From the NCBI GenBank assembly GCA_010015805.1, contig ML978123.1:248001-312000 (forward strand): 64,000 nucleotides of DNA. Direction: 5' to 3'. Position 1 is the first letter of the stretch. The number at the start of each line of letters is the position of its first letter. Origin of the DNA: Rhizodiscina lignyota (lineage: Eukaryota; Ascomycota; Dothideomycetes; Aulographales; Rhizodiscinaceae). Positions 11,870-23,091 of this stretch are shown one piece after another. Both the position numbers and the translations under genes were made by a program. The notes under the pieces are model-generated. The model was not told the origin of the DNA. It ran no database searches and was given only the letters and a program-made list of their open reading frames with translations.

Positions 11870-12952
11870 ATGAATCAGACTGGACAAACTTTTCGTCTTT
11901 GCAATGTTATTACGATGCATCTGGGAGTGATGGGCTCTTTCATGATTTGGGTTTGCATATGCGCAAAAGCAGGGCTCTGACGTCGTTTCGATAGATCGAA
12001 CATAGATCTGTAGAAGGGGAATACGGCGTCCGGGGATGATGATAATGCGATGCTGTTGCTTGAGCAGTCGATGAACGCACCAAGCGTCTATAGACGATAG
12101 ACATAGAGGATTAGATTTATGGATTGAAGTTACAACTGTCTTTGTGCACATATGAGAATCGTGGGATACCTCAAGCCTCTTATCCGTCGATTTCACGCCG
12201 CTCGATCGGTCGGTGGAGCGCAAACATGAAAGCCAGAAATCCGCTGTGTTGACTAAGCATCATCTCATGTTCACAACAGAATTGAACATTGAATCCAATC
12301 TTCCGTGAGTTGAACTCTTCCTCATCAAACAGGAAATCCCACACAAAGTTATCTGCAAAAAACTTTGACCGATTCTGCTGCTGTGAGCGAAGTCAGCTAG
12401 GTTACACTGGCCAACAGCACGTCTTTCCTTTCTCTCCTGCTTTGGTCGTACTACTCGAGCCTATTATTCTGGCATGACCAGATCACGGATTCCATCACGG
12501 TCTTGTGCTTAGCACAAATGAAAACAGCTGCCGGAGCTCCACATATTCCAGACCTTATGAGGTGCATTTTCAAGCATTAAGACTTGCCGTACCAGTGCCG
12601 GACACAATGTCTGAACCTTCCGAACTTGACTGTACAAGGGCCGCGCAGCATTGCTTTCATTGCCGGCGTCACTCATAACCCTCTCCAGTCATCAATGTCT
12701 GCCGGAGCCTATATTTATCTGCTGTGAAACTTCTTTCTGTTCTAGGCTATTTCTCTATTTACGAGCCGAACTGTAACAATGCATGTGCCGAAGAGCAAGA
12801 GCGGCGACACCGACCAGTGATGCTGCCGGACCTGATACACTGATGGAAGAGAGCTCTATATTAAAAGAGCTCCTGCCATCGCGGACAGTTTATCCAAACT
12901 ATCGATCAAAGAGGGTCAAATTACAATAACATCCTCTTCAATTTCTCTCGCG
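11870..12952. other. intergenic with TGCCGGA motifs and a TATA element
   Basis: No gene recognised; the first part is the likely 3' untranslated region of eEF3. TGCCGGA occurs at 12529, 12596, 12700 and 12824. A TATATTAAAA element at 12857-12866 is flanked by two GAGCTC sites (12851 and 12867) and lies about 90 bases before the next ATG (12953), which suggests a core promoter. Confidence 0.4.
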
Positions 12953-13384
12953 ATGTCCAAAAACAACACGTCTGACAAGAGCTCGAACTCGGATGAGCGG
13001 ACTTATACAACTCTCTTATCTAATAATGGTAAGTACTCTGATCTTATGCCCCATCTCATATGGTGCTTGTCCTCGTGCTGCCGCATATTTTCATTTTCAG
13101 CCCTGTCGAATTGGAGAAATGTTAGGTTCCGGAAGGCAGATCAAAGCAGAGCTCACGTTTCAGCAGGGAATTTCGGGGATATCTTTTGGACACTAGCTCA
13201 GGGAACAAACGACAGACGCTTCTCCGCTCAGCGCCAGAGTGGATGTAGTGAGAGTGCGTGGTCAACTACTGCAACCGTTGGCAGTAATGGAGGGAAGAGA
13301 GGTCAGTGCACGTCGAAGAAAGCCTGGCAATACGTCGGAAGATCAATTTACCAACTGTCAGTAGCCTTACCTCAGCCAGGTTAA
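12953..13384 (+). CDS. small hypothetical protein
   Basis: I do not recognise this product. The N-terminus is hydrophilic and rich in Ser, Asn and Asp (MSKNNTSDKSSNSDER). A consensus intron GTAAGT..TTTTCAG (13029-13100, 72 nt) keeps the frame whether or not it is removed; spliced, the product is 119 residues, unspliced 143. Support for a real gene is the TATA element about 90 bases upstream, an A-rich leader (ATTACAATAACATCC), and the good donor and acceptor. Against it: no domain and no clear conservation. It could be a small stress-responsive or lineage-specific protein, or chance. Confidence 0.35.
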   Translation: MSKNNTSDKSSNSDERTYTTLLSNNGKYSDLMPHLIWCLSSCCRIFSFSALSNWRNVRFRKADQSRAHVSAGNFGDIFWTLAQGTNDRRFSAQRQSGCSESAWSTTATVGSNGGKRGQCTSKKAWQYVGRSIYQLSVALPQPG

Positions 13385-15035
13385 ATGGCAAATGGCTCGA
13401 AAGCCCTTGGGACCGGTATTCTTTAGATTTCCTCAGACTCTATTGCCCAATATCTTTTTTCCTGCAAGGATTGTGTTAAAAATAACATTTCCAAAGAATA
13501 TACCTTGCGGGGATTAAACACAAGATGTTGGGCGCTGTATTATGGGAGCAGCGAGAGGACCAATATTTATTTGCAAAGCAAATTCCGAATCCAAGGTTAT
13601 GGAACATATCGTACTTGGGTAGTCGGCTTTCCTCAAGGGAGATTCCGCTACGCAACAGAAGATTAGCAGAGATGCCTTTATTTAAGCTCAATAACATGTA
13701 TTCCATTTCAAGGATGAGACTTCAAGTGCTGAGTGATATACTTTCTCGATTCATTGTCACTAACGAGTAACCAATTTCGGATCGTCTATGAGCAGATCTC
13801 CAATTTTCGGCAGCTTGCTCACCGCCGAAATATAGAGTCGCCACGTGCTGGTGCCACGGAGACGAGCGTGGAATTAGAGTAAGGGTTACACCTGGGGTCA
13901 AGGTTCCAGCTCGCGCCCGAGTTGAAGGTCGAGATACGCCCCGTGGGAGACACTTCTTTAATGCCTGCGGTTCTCAAGCGACGAATCTGGCGTACCATCG
14001 CGGAAATCCTCACCCCTGCTCTGTACCATTAGTATGCAACAACAGCAACAACAACAACCGGCAAATAACGTAACCATCTGTAAGTACAGAGTATTTCTCT
14101 TTCTATTTGGTGGTTGTGCTTGGTGGCAGAGGAGAGCGTAACGGAATCGTCGGGCCTGTCCAGCCTCACAGCGATCGCAAGCTCCTTCGGAGGAGAGCAG
14201 GTGTCGCTCAGAAGGTAGAGTTACTTAGCCCTAGGTAGCCCTATGGCAGTGAAGAGTTGTCTGTGATGTTTCGCTTAGGACCAGCCTGGAAGCATTAAAG
14301 GGGTTTCCTTCCCCATGGGGCGAAGAGTACCGAGATGCGATCCTTCCCGTCCCGCCCTTCGGTCATCTGGACTCGCTCCGTATCATGTTCCGTTACTGTA
14401 TAATCCACGTGCACTTTGCACATTCGTTTGCCTTCTTCGCAAATTTGCTGCCTTCTTCCAGCCCACGGTTAGCCAATGCCGCTCAATCGCTCGTAGGAAC
14501 CATGACTCCGACTTGCTCCATGTGTGCGGCAGACGCGAGCTGCATCAGTATTTGTGACAAGCATCGCTCGCATGACGCAGGTCAACGTTGACACTAACAG
14601 GTCTGGCGCTCCATTACACATGCAGCTTACTGACAATCCAAGCTGAAGGAGCCAACGTCGACGCTGCCGTACCTCTGTCGGCAGGGTTCAGGCTGCCTCT
14701 GTGCTTGCCGGAGTGCGGCTCTCGAGGCAGCTTGGAGCTGCCGGACCGCCCGACTTGCCTCTCTCCTAGATAATTCAACGCGACCGACGCATACCTTGTA
14801 ACGACAATTGGCACTTTTCGTGCCGGAGCATCTCATGAAGCGTTGCCACCCGGGTTTTGCTAAGCTCATTTTTGAGAGATAACCCTCTTACATTAGCTCA
14901 GCCATGCCTTAGGCGCCAAAACTGCAAGTTTAACAGCTCTACTTACGGCCCCCAACATATTCACAGTGTTGATTTCTTTCTATTTTGTCACACTATTACG
15001 CTCTCATCGTCATTTCTTTACTATAACTCCCACAG
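13385..15035. other. gene-poor stretch with CAA repeats and TGCCGGA motifs
   Basis: No frame with family motifs. A short CAA-type microsatellite lies at about 14036-14058. TGCCGGA occurs at 14706, 14739 and 14821. The last 150 bases are the likely leader of the gene starting at 15036. Confidence 0.35.
14036..14058 (+). repeat. CAA/CAG trinucleotide microsatellite
   Basis: Short run of CAA units interrupted by a CAG. It is non-coding as far as I can see. Confidence 0.7.
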
Positions 15036-18000
15036 ATGTCTTTTTATCCTCACTCTGGGGCTCCTAGCAGTCCTTATTTCGCTCCGGCTCCCGAGTCAGA
15101 CGAAAGCCCTCCGTTAGGCAGTAATCTCGGCATTACAAGCGCGAGCTCCACATCTTCCACCGGTATGGTGTGGTTAGAGGGGACACCGCACCGTCCTCCC
15201 TTAGGCGCCGGCGTCACATTATCAACTGCCGGCAATCCCAGCATCTCTGGCGACCAATGGTCCTGGGACGCCCCATCGATCGCTTTCGAGACGAATGAAG
15301 AGACACCTGATCTGGAAGAGACGATGGGAGATGTTGAATCGCTGGTCGAAATGGATGTCGCGGAAGTCCAACCACAATGGGGTCTTGGAACGTCTGCCCT
15401 GTCGGTCAACGGCATCCCTCCTTTCGACATACATGGCGCCAGGGCCTCTCTTTTTACCTTTCAGGGCTCACACGTCGCACGCACAGATACTTTTGCTTAT
15501 GGGATTAATGATCCCGTGCCTTCACAAAACCTGTCATGGCCATCCATACCGATCCATGAGCCTCAGGCCACCAGTGCTGACCCATTGGGGCTGTACAACC
15601 CGGACTTTCTATCAGGAAGACCATTTGTACACATTAATGATAATGCCCGAGATACAAATGCCTCTCCTCTTGAGTTCAGAAGCGATATTCAGCAGTGGAC
15701 GAAGCAGCCCCTCTACGGTGACGTCCATACCGCCATTCTTCCCCGCCTTTACGATGTCCCCAAAGTCTATCCACCAGGAAGGTACTCCGACTTTGATATA
15801 CATTGTTGGCAAGAAGCTGGAGCGAAGAATTTTGACAGCCACCTTATTGGTCCAATTCCGCTTGATCAACCACAGCTCGCTGTCGATTCTCGTATTCCTT
15901 TGGCACTATCTTCACTGGCCAGAGATCCTCTTCCTGTCAACGGACCAGTCCAAGCCTGTCACCCAGGCATAGCTCATCGACATCCCACAGGCGTTCAAAA
16001 TGACTTCACTTTTATCCCATTAGAACCATGGGATGAGACTACCGGATTTCAGGATCCGAACAACCCTTCATATTTGAGATCGTTTCAACCCTTTCAAACC
16101 CCATTCACCTCTTTGGACAGCTCCATGAATAGCTCGGGACTCAGATTCGAGGGTCACCGCGAGCAAGGAGGCTCAAGCGAATATACAGCTTTTCTTTGCG
16201 ATGGACATGCTCAGTCCAGTCTCCGAAATCCAAACAGTCGAATTTATTCTCCATATGCTTTAACTGAGTCATCTAGATCATATGGCCCTAGTGGGAGCTC
16301 TGATAGTCTGCAACCAGAGTCCTTTCTCGGCCAGGTCCCCGCGAATGATCCTGCGGAGCAGTCAGTGGTCTCCGATCCAGTTCTCTCCCAACACCAACGC
16401 CGGCGACGCAAGACCTCCGCCTTCTTTCGGCATACTCCCTATACTATGACTGCACTTCGCAAATATCCATTGAATCGTGACCTCCCAACACATTTCCTAG
16501 TGCGACAGGAGAAGAGGCCGGAGAAGGGGAGCGGCAAGACTGTGACAAGGCAAAGGAACGCATGCCAACACTGCTCGACACAAAAAAGACATGTGAGTAG
16601 AAACCCTACTTTGAGTCTGTTTGACGTCTTGCTAACAACATCAAGTGCAACCCTCCTAACAAACGCCCGTGTGACTACTGTTTGTCCCTAGCGTCAGAGA
16701 TCCATCTCATCGCGCAACGTATCTGTTTCAAACAAAAAGAACGAGCGCTCGAATTTCGCAACATGATTCCGGGTAGGTTCTGTGGCTACGGCTAGTATCA
16801 GCTTAAATGCTAATGTTATGTAAGATTTCTTTAACATCAACGTACACAATCGGGACTTGGCGACGGGAGTCAAGAGCCTGGTTTTCAAACCGATAACCAG
16901 AAAGCTTGTCCACCCACCTTCAGAAATCAATGGCCAGGCCCTTCCAGTGAGAAGCGTTGCTCCACTAGAGGCTCAATTTGAATGCTGTCTGGATCTGCCG
17001 TCACTCATATCCCCTTCCACTGCTACCTCAGAAGTCAGTCTGACCAAAGAGATATGTGCAATGACCCACCAATTGCAGAAGAGAGGAAATGGGATATTCG
17101 AAGCCTTTGACTCCGGCCCGACACTCGAAGGAACTATAGACAGCGAAGGAGAAAAGAAGATCATCTCCGAGGAATTTGCGATTTTACTCATTGCCTTCGT
17201 CGCTGTTAAATTCTCGATGATGCCCATGTCAAAACGCAATGGCGCTAAGATCAGTGCGACCCCAAGTAAGTCTTCCAAATATGACTGCATCTATCTTCGA
17301 TAACTTGCGACGTCTAGCTGCAAACGGAGGGCCATTGAGAGATGTCTTTAACAAAAGAGATCTATTGCAACTGTATGCAGAGTTCGACCAATTTCGCATT
17401 GTTCCGAGCACGTTGCAGAGCGTTGAGGATATGATCCAATGGGGCATGTCTGACGTTGGGGAGAGAGCACGTCATGATCCTAAGAATGTCGAGCTCTGCC
17501 TTGACATTTTGCTCCTTTCTTATGTCGAGCACAATCAGGATCGACACAAGCAAGGAAATGTTCTAGTGAGTTTGCCTGAGATGCGTTAAGGACCAGTACT
17601 CTAACTTCCTCAGTGTTGCCTTGCGGAGAAAATCTCAAAGATGGCAGCGCTCAGCAAATTCCTTGACGACCGTGCACCCATCTACAAAGATGTCTTTGAC
17701 GAAACTCTCAGAGCCCACATGATCAATACATGGAGGTCGGCAAGAGTGGAAAGGGCTGTTAAGCGACAGTGGTTTACGCGAGCGGCAAAAGGGGTCACGG
17801 GGCTGGAGAAAGACATCCTCAGCATGATTGATATCGTCTTTGCAAAACCTGGTCGTCGTGTGACCCCACACTGCTCCGATCCCGTCATTTTCGGATTGTG
17901 TGTAAGGAGGATGTCACTCCATTACCGCCGCCAGTGTCTGAAGGGGTGCGAATTGTTTGGCAAAGGTACCCCAGTTGATCCAATTCTTCTCCTTCGCTTT

Positions 18001-18422
18001 TAATTTGATCTTGATACTGACTCATAGATTTAGACGAGGTTGACCGATTCGAGAATGGCGAAAAGATGTATGACTTGATGGTTAGACAGTACGTTCAGGT
18101 CTACGAAGGGACCCTTTCACCACTCTGCAAGGATTGGGATCGCGAAAAGCACAAGAGTGCCTTTGACTACGACGAAGGCCTGGTTCGCAAATTTGAGCAG
18201 TACAAGGCTGCGGAAGAGCATCATTGTGAGTGTTCTCCCAACTTTCAAAACAAGAGCTGAATATAGCTTTCAGATCATCATGAGCTTCGTAAAGAGTTCG
18301 ACGGCGTCTACCTTGCCCTTTTTGTCAACAAGGAAAACCAGAAGCATCATTCTTTGAAGAAGGAATGGCAGAGTTTTAGATTTTCACCAGAGTCAATCTC
18401 CCGAGGTTTCGGATGCTTGTAG
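15036..18422 (+). CDS. large fungal protein with an internal Zn2Cys6-like cluster
   Basis: Seven exons (15036-16592, 16646-16772, 16825-17265, 17318-17565, 17614-17965, 18028-18225, 18274-18422), all with good GT/AG sites, sum to 3072 bases or 1023 residues. The first 450 residues are Ser/Pro/Gly-rich and look disordered. Near residue 510 a cysteine cluster is assembled across the first intron: C510-X2-C-X6-C-X7-C-X2-C, followed by a sixth cysteine 14 residues on instead of the usual 6-8. Basic residues precede and lie inside it, as in zinc-cluster regulators. The C-terminal 450 residues are mainly helical and acidic/basic, without a domain I can name. I infer a nuclear DNA-binding protein; placement of the cluster in mid-protein is unusual. 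Tail to tail with the next gene, 135 bases apart. Confidence 0.8.
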
Positions 18423-18557
18423 GTAGTGCTGCTTTCCGCATTTGTGAGATATTAATTATCACTGTTTGAATTTTGTGGAATTAAACTGAAGAACTTGATA
18501 CGCTTCCTTCCTCACGCTTAATTTCATCCTGACAATACACTCCAGGCATGACTGCCG

Positions 18558-19136
18558 TTAAGGATCTTCTTCGTCCTTGATTACCACACCATCCCACTTT
18601 CCTCCTAGTCCATGACAAAACCGACAATGAAGACCTCTTCCCAACCCAGCGCATTCATCACAAGACGACTTCAGAATTCGAAACCCATTTCCTCGGCATT
18701 CCGCGCAAGACCAGCGTGTTGCAGATTCAGCTGACCCACCGCGTCCGGCACCTTTGCATAACGTACACACTTGGTGTCGCAGTCTGATTCCGTCGCCGTG
18801 ACAGGAGAAGCATGTGTACTTGCCCTGCCCTTTGCAGGTCGGGCAGGTCTCCCACTCCTGTTCTTGTTCTTGTACAGGGCCGCATTCATCCATGTCGTCG
18901 CAACTTTGATCCGAGGAAGCGTCGCCGACATCCTCAGAAAAGATGCACGAAGGATCATGCTCTACAGGACTAGTGGAGCGGCTATGGTCTGCAATAATTC
19001 GTTCCGCACATGTGCCGCAACGACGAGCTTTGTCGAAGTCGTTCCATCCAGTTGCTTCTCTACAGATGGAGCGGTGGACGCTGTCGGTTCCTATATCCAT
19101 GCCCCCTCGGCATTGGTCAGCTATTTGATCTACCAT
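18558..19136 (-). CDS. J-less DnaJ-type cysteine-rich (CxxCxGxG) protein
   Basis: A single-exon protein of 192 residues. Its C-terminal half holds six CxxCxGxG-type motifs at about residues 98 (CPTCKGQG), 109 (CFSCHGDG), 124 (CTLCKGAG), 144 (CAECRGNG), 159 (CDECAGLG) and 171 (CRFCHGLG). Type I J-proteins carry four such motifs, binding two zinc ions in their substrate-binding region; there is no J domain (no HPD) here. The N-terminal part is acidic with scattered cysteines (CGTC at 40-43). A role in thiol or zinc-dependent protein handling is inference only. The start ATG is the first in the frame; an upstream exon cannot be excluded. Confidence 0.75.
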   Translation of the reverse strand: MVDQIADQCRGGMDIGTDSVHRSICREATGWNDFDKARRCGTCAERIIADHSRSTSPVEHDPSCIFSEDVGDASSDQSCDDMDECGPVQEQEQEWETCPTCKGQGKYTCFSCHGDGIRLRHQVCTLCKGAGRGGSAESATRWSCAECRGNGFRILKSSCDECAGLGRGLHCRFCHGLGGKWDGVVIKDEEDP

Positions 19137-20656
19137 ATTTGTTCAAAGTATTAAATACCGGACTACGTCCAACAGTAATGCAGTATCGGACGATGATGGA
19201 TTGAGTTTAAATATTGATGAGCGCTCGGGAACATTGACCGGATGTCAGAAGATTCGCCGTTCATTTATACATTGAGTTTTAGGCGATCGTAAGAGTCTCT
19301 CCAGCACAACATCCTGCTGAGTTTCGAGAAATCTGTATGGCTCGATTTCTAGAGTCCGGCGAGCCGCTCAGGTCGCCTGCACGGCGCCCACCACGCGCAT
19401 GGGTAACGAAAAACATGAGAAGAGCGCAGGCCCATCGTTGATTTGATGAATCAACTCGGAACTGAATCGTGTATAATGTTCGGGCGTGTCAGGCTCGGAA
19501 TCGAGGCAGACGGTAAGGAAAGTCGTCCATTGCCGGAGTGCAAATTAATTTCTTGTGACTTGCCGGACCAGAACCTAACAAGGCAACGGCCTAGGCTGGC
19601 TTCTGGTCTTGGTTAACCGCACTTCTCGCTCCGTGGCCTGATTCGACGAGTCTCCAGCGCCTGAACGGAGCGCGGCCACGTTGAACAAGGATTTCTGGTC
19701 CGGCAACCGATGCCTGCAGGACAGGTGGTCCGGCAATGCAAGGCCACGTTTGAGTACTTACCAGCTCACTTACATACCACTATAAAGAATTATTTTAATA
19801 TCGATCACAATATGCGTTAATTGTCGCAACCCCTTTGCCGTGCGTTCGGTTTTTTCAATTTTGGCGCGTTAGCCTTAGCATACCCTGCCTGACTCATTCT
19901 AGGCCTCGTTGTCGCCGCCCGCCCTGCCATCGAAGCCGGAGACTTCAAGTCGCAGCTTGTGTACTAGTGTACTGAGCAAGCATACTCAACAGCTACATTT
20001 GCAGTCAGTAGGCACTGTGTTGAGACGTATTCTGGCTAGCAGAGCATACACACTTTGCGAGCACATGGAATCCTCTCCGATCCAAACGTTCCCTTTTGTG
20101 CCCTATCGGTAGTTCCGAGCTGAGGGCACAATCTCGTTTGTAGGTGAAACAACCACCATTCGCGTCGATTAAGGGACCCAAAGTCGTTTTATGTTTATAG
20201 CACCATTATCTCCGTGCCGCGTTTCTCTAAACTTCAAACAACAGTCCGGGATTCTTGTCCAGCTAGATGGCCAACTGTTCGATCTACACGACCGTCACTG
20301 AGCGCTAGATCTACCGCTCACGTTTTCCATGTGCCTTGAATTGCGGCTCTTCCACTTCGCCAGAAATTGATCTGCGTGATTGATTTGACTTCGACATGCT
20401 CATTTGACCTTCTGCCTGCCTCATGCTACAGTAGCTTGGCCTTCCGGCGCAATAAATGGAGCTATCGTCGACACTCTCTAAATTCTCATTCTTCCCACTT
20501 TTCACTGCACGCTCTCTTTCTTTTGCCTCCAGTCACTCGTTTATTCTCTTCATATTGTCATCTTCACTGTGTGAAGCTGGGACGCCCTTTGTATAACATT
20601 CATCACTCTCCCTTCTGAACTCGAGGCATCAAAACCTTATTACTTGACTCGAGACA
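19137..20656. other. intergenic, upstream of the AA9 gene
   Basis: No gene recognised. TGCCGGA occurs at 19531 and 19561 and its reverse complement at 19699 and 19739. The last 200 bases before 20657 are pyrimidine-rich and probably form the AA9 promoter and leader. Confidence 0.4.
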
Positions 20657-21649
20657 ATGTCTGTCACTCTCAAAGCGGCAGCCTTGTTGGGCATCTTTGC
20701 TAGCAGTGCTCTCGCTCACGGCACTGTCAGTGGCATTCGTGCTGATGGCGTCTACAGCGAAGGATGGCAGCTCTCGTACTACTACGACATTCAAAACGGG
20801 GTAGCGTTCCCTCCGACTCCAGGCTGGTACGCAGAGAATCTCGACAACGGCTTCATCTCACCAGACAATTACACCGACCCCAATATAATTTGCCACAAGA
20901 ACGCCCGCAACGCCAACATCACAGCGACGGTCAAGGCCGGCGGGACCATAGACTTCTTGTGGACTCCCTGGCCTGCTAGCCACATCGGGCCTGTATTCAC
21001 ATACGTCGCCAACTGCGACGGCAACTGCTCGGCTGTGGACAAGACAACGCTTGAATGGGTCAAGATTGACGAAGGAGGTATCAACTTTGATACTCAGACA
21101 TGGGCAACTGCCGATCTGATCGCCAACAACAATACCTGGACGACCAAGGTACCCTCGACCCTCGCTGCCGGACAGTACGTGTTCCGACATGAGATCATTG
21201 CAATGCACGGAGCCGAGGCTGAGGACGGTGCGCAAAACTACCCGCAGTGCCTCAACATCGAGATCACAGGCTCAGGGACGGACAAGCCAGAGGGAACACT
21301 TGGAACGAAGCTGTACACCCCCACAGAGCCTGGCATTCTCTTTAACCCATACACGACCCTCACGAACTACACGATTCCAGGTCCTCCTCTGTACAGTGGA
21401 GCGTCGACTGCGGTTGTCTCAGCAGTCGCTTCTTCCGGTGCCGCCACATCTGCTGCTTCTTCCTCTGCTGCTGCTACATCGGCCACTTCTGCGGCCACGG
21501 TTACTCCGCCGTCCAGTGCAGCAGCGCCTGCCAGCACTTCAACCGCCCCTGGTGCCTCCGATGTAGCTCCTTCGAGCTCCAGTTCTGCTTTGACATCTGC
21601 ACCATCCGCGTGTAAGCGCAGGCGTCATGCTCGTGACATTGTTTCCTAG
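20657..21649 (+). CDS. AA9 lytic polysaccharide mono-oxygenase, secreted
   Basis: Copper enzyme that cleaves cellulose or related glucans oxidatively outside the cell. A 20-residue signal peptide ends in SSALA, so the mature protein begins with His21, the first ligand of the copper histidine brace. The second histidine is in [14 protein letters not shown], and the axial/active-site region is [15 protein letters not shown]. The segment [13 protein letters not shown] is characteristic of AA9. There are several N-glycosylation sequons (NYT, NIT, NCS). After the catalytic domain comes a Ser/Ala/Thr-rich tail of about 80 residues, then a basic end (KRRRHARD) with no CBM1. Single exon, 330 residues, no frame defects. 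Exact substrate and regioselectivity cannot be told from sequence. Confidence 0.95.
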   Translation: MSVTLKAAALLGIFASSALAHGTVSGIRADGVYSEGWQLSYYYDIQNGVAFPPTPGWYAENLDNGFISPDNYTDPNIICHKNARNANITATVKAGGTIDFLWTPWPASHIGPVFTYVANCDGNCSAVDKTTLEWVKIDEGGINFDTQTWATADLIANNNTWTTKVPSTLAAGQYVFRHEIIAMHGAEAEDGAQNYPQCLNIEITGSGTDKPEGTLGTKLYTPTEPGILFNPYTTLTNYTIPGPPLYSGASTAVVSAVASSGAATSAASSSAAATSATSAATVTPPSSAAAPASTSTAPGASDVAPSSSSSALTSAPSACKRRRHARDIVS

Positions 21650-22272
21650 GTGGGATGGACAATGAGACCGCCTGAGGCTGAATTTGGATTCTTGTATATA
21701 GTTATACTGTTGAAGGACGGCGAGGCGAGGAAAGGATTGAGTTCCATTCAATGTACATATGCTATTTTTAGACACCGTTGTCTCCCATTGGAATAAAGTC
21801 GATGACTTTTGAAAGGGTGATACGTCCTTTTGCGAAAAGTGTCTCATCTGTGCGAACCTCCTGATACAGTAATCAGTTCAAGTGAGACATGTTTTTCCCC
21901 ATGTTCCGCCACGGCGAGTGTCGAGAATGCTGAAGTCAGAGGTAGGACACCACCAGAGCTATTTTGCCATGGTAGGAACTCTTATGCAAACCACATATTC
22001 TCCACTCTCGCGTTTTCCTTAATACCTCTAATTACAAAGCAAAGGCTATGAAATATTAATTCTAAAGTGTATCCCTCGACTTCTTCGCATGTGTATTCTC
22101 TAAGTAAAATCTGTTACGGAGGTATTCCGCAACCTGCTGACCAATAATCCCTTTTCTCCTGTACAACGCTTCATTTACCAAACGATTAGTATTCTTATTA
22201 ATATTTCGTCTGCTCATCTTTCTTTTGCATATTTCATGTGTTGGTTCATCTAAAACCCCGATTTTCTATACA
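21650..22272. other. intergenic, no gene recognised
   Basis: Includes the likely AA9 3' untranslated region and the AT-rich upstream region of the cupin-like gene. No motif of note. Confidence 0.4.
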
Positions 22273-23007
22273 ATGTCTTCTACTTTCTCGTCTACATCAT
22301 TTACTTCAAATCCGATCATCTCAAGACCACCGCCCTCTGCGGTTATTTACGATCTTAGCTCTCCCACTCACACAACTATAACGTTACCCGTAGGATCCTT
22401 ATGGTCCAGTGAGTTACATTGGCATGAGCGGCACACAGAGTTTCTGCGCGTGATCAAAGGCTCAGTCCGCGTCCGACTCGACAATCGCAGCTTCGTTGTC
22501 AAAGCCCCAAAGGAGTCAAATGAAGAGGCCATTGTACGCGTTGACATCGGCGTACGACATGAGTGGAAACGGGCAGACGCGGATGAAGCGGCGGGAGAGA
22601 AAGACGAAGAGGAGGTCATTGTGATTGAAAGCACCGAGCCGGCAGACACGGAGAAGAGGCTCTTCTTCTGGAATTTGAACGGTGTCATTCTTGAGGCGCA
22701 GCAAGGTTCGACACGAGAACAGCCGAAGTTTTTGGCTGCTCTGATGATGGAATGGCGGATCATGTTGCATTTATTCGTCATTTTCAAGGGACTGGATAAT
22801 TTTCCTGTGTTTTGGGATCTTAGCACCAAGCTCAGTGGCGTCGGGAGCGGCTTGAGAAGCGCAAAGAGAGCAGAAGGGTTAATCACACATGGCATCTTTT
22901 GGCTCGTGAGAATAGCGGGTGCTGCTCTGGGAATGAGGGCGGTGGAAGAGAGGTTCACTCCTAAAGAACTCTACTTGGAATGGAAATCCTCAAAGAAGGA
23001 TCTGTGA
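22273..23007 (+). CDS. cupin-like protein
   Basis: Single-exon protein of 244 residues. The segment from about residue 50 to 105 looks like a small beta-barrel cupin: LHWHERHTEFLRVIKGSVRV, then a loop and VRHEWKR. In cupins the HxH...E pattern and a later histidine bind metal; here HWHERHTE and VRHEW could supply them. After an acidic loop (EKDEEEV) the C-terminal half is hydrophobic and helical (MMEWRIMLHLFVIFKGLDN), perhaps membrane-associated. Function unknown. The ATG at 22273 is chosen; an in-frame ATG at 22225 would add 16 residues. Confidence 0.7.
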   Translation: MSSTFSSTSFTSNPIISRPPPSAVIYDLSSPTHTTITLPVGSLWSSELHWHERHTEFLRVIKGSVRVRLDNRSFVVKAPKESNEEAIVRVDIGVRHEWKRADADEAAGEKDEEEVIVIESTEPADTEKRLFFWNLNGVILEAQQGSTREQPKFLAALMMEWRIMLHLFVIFKGLDNFPVFWDLSTKLSGVGSGLRSAKRAEGLITHGIFWLVRIAGAALGMRAVEERFTPKELYLEWKSSKKDL

Positions 23008-23091
23008 TTTCTCAATCTGTACCAACCGGGAAAACTTCTTTTGAATCGCATTATTCAAAGATCGAGTCTCATACTCCCGATCCATCTCGGT

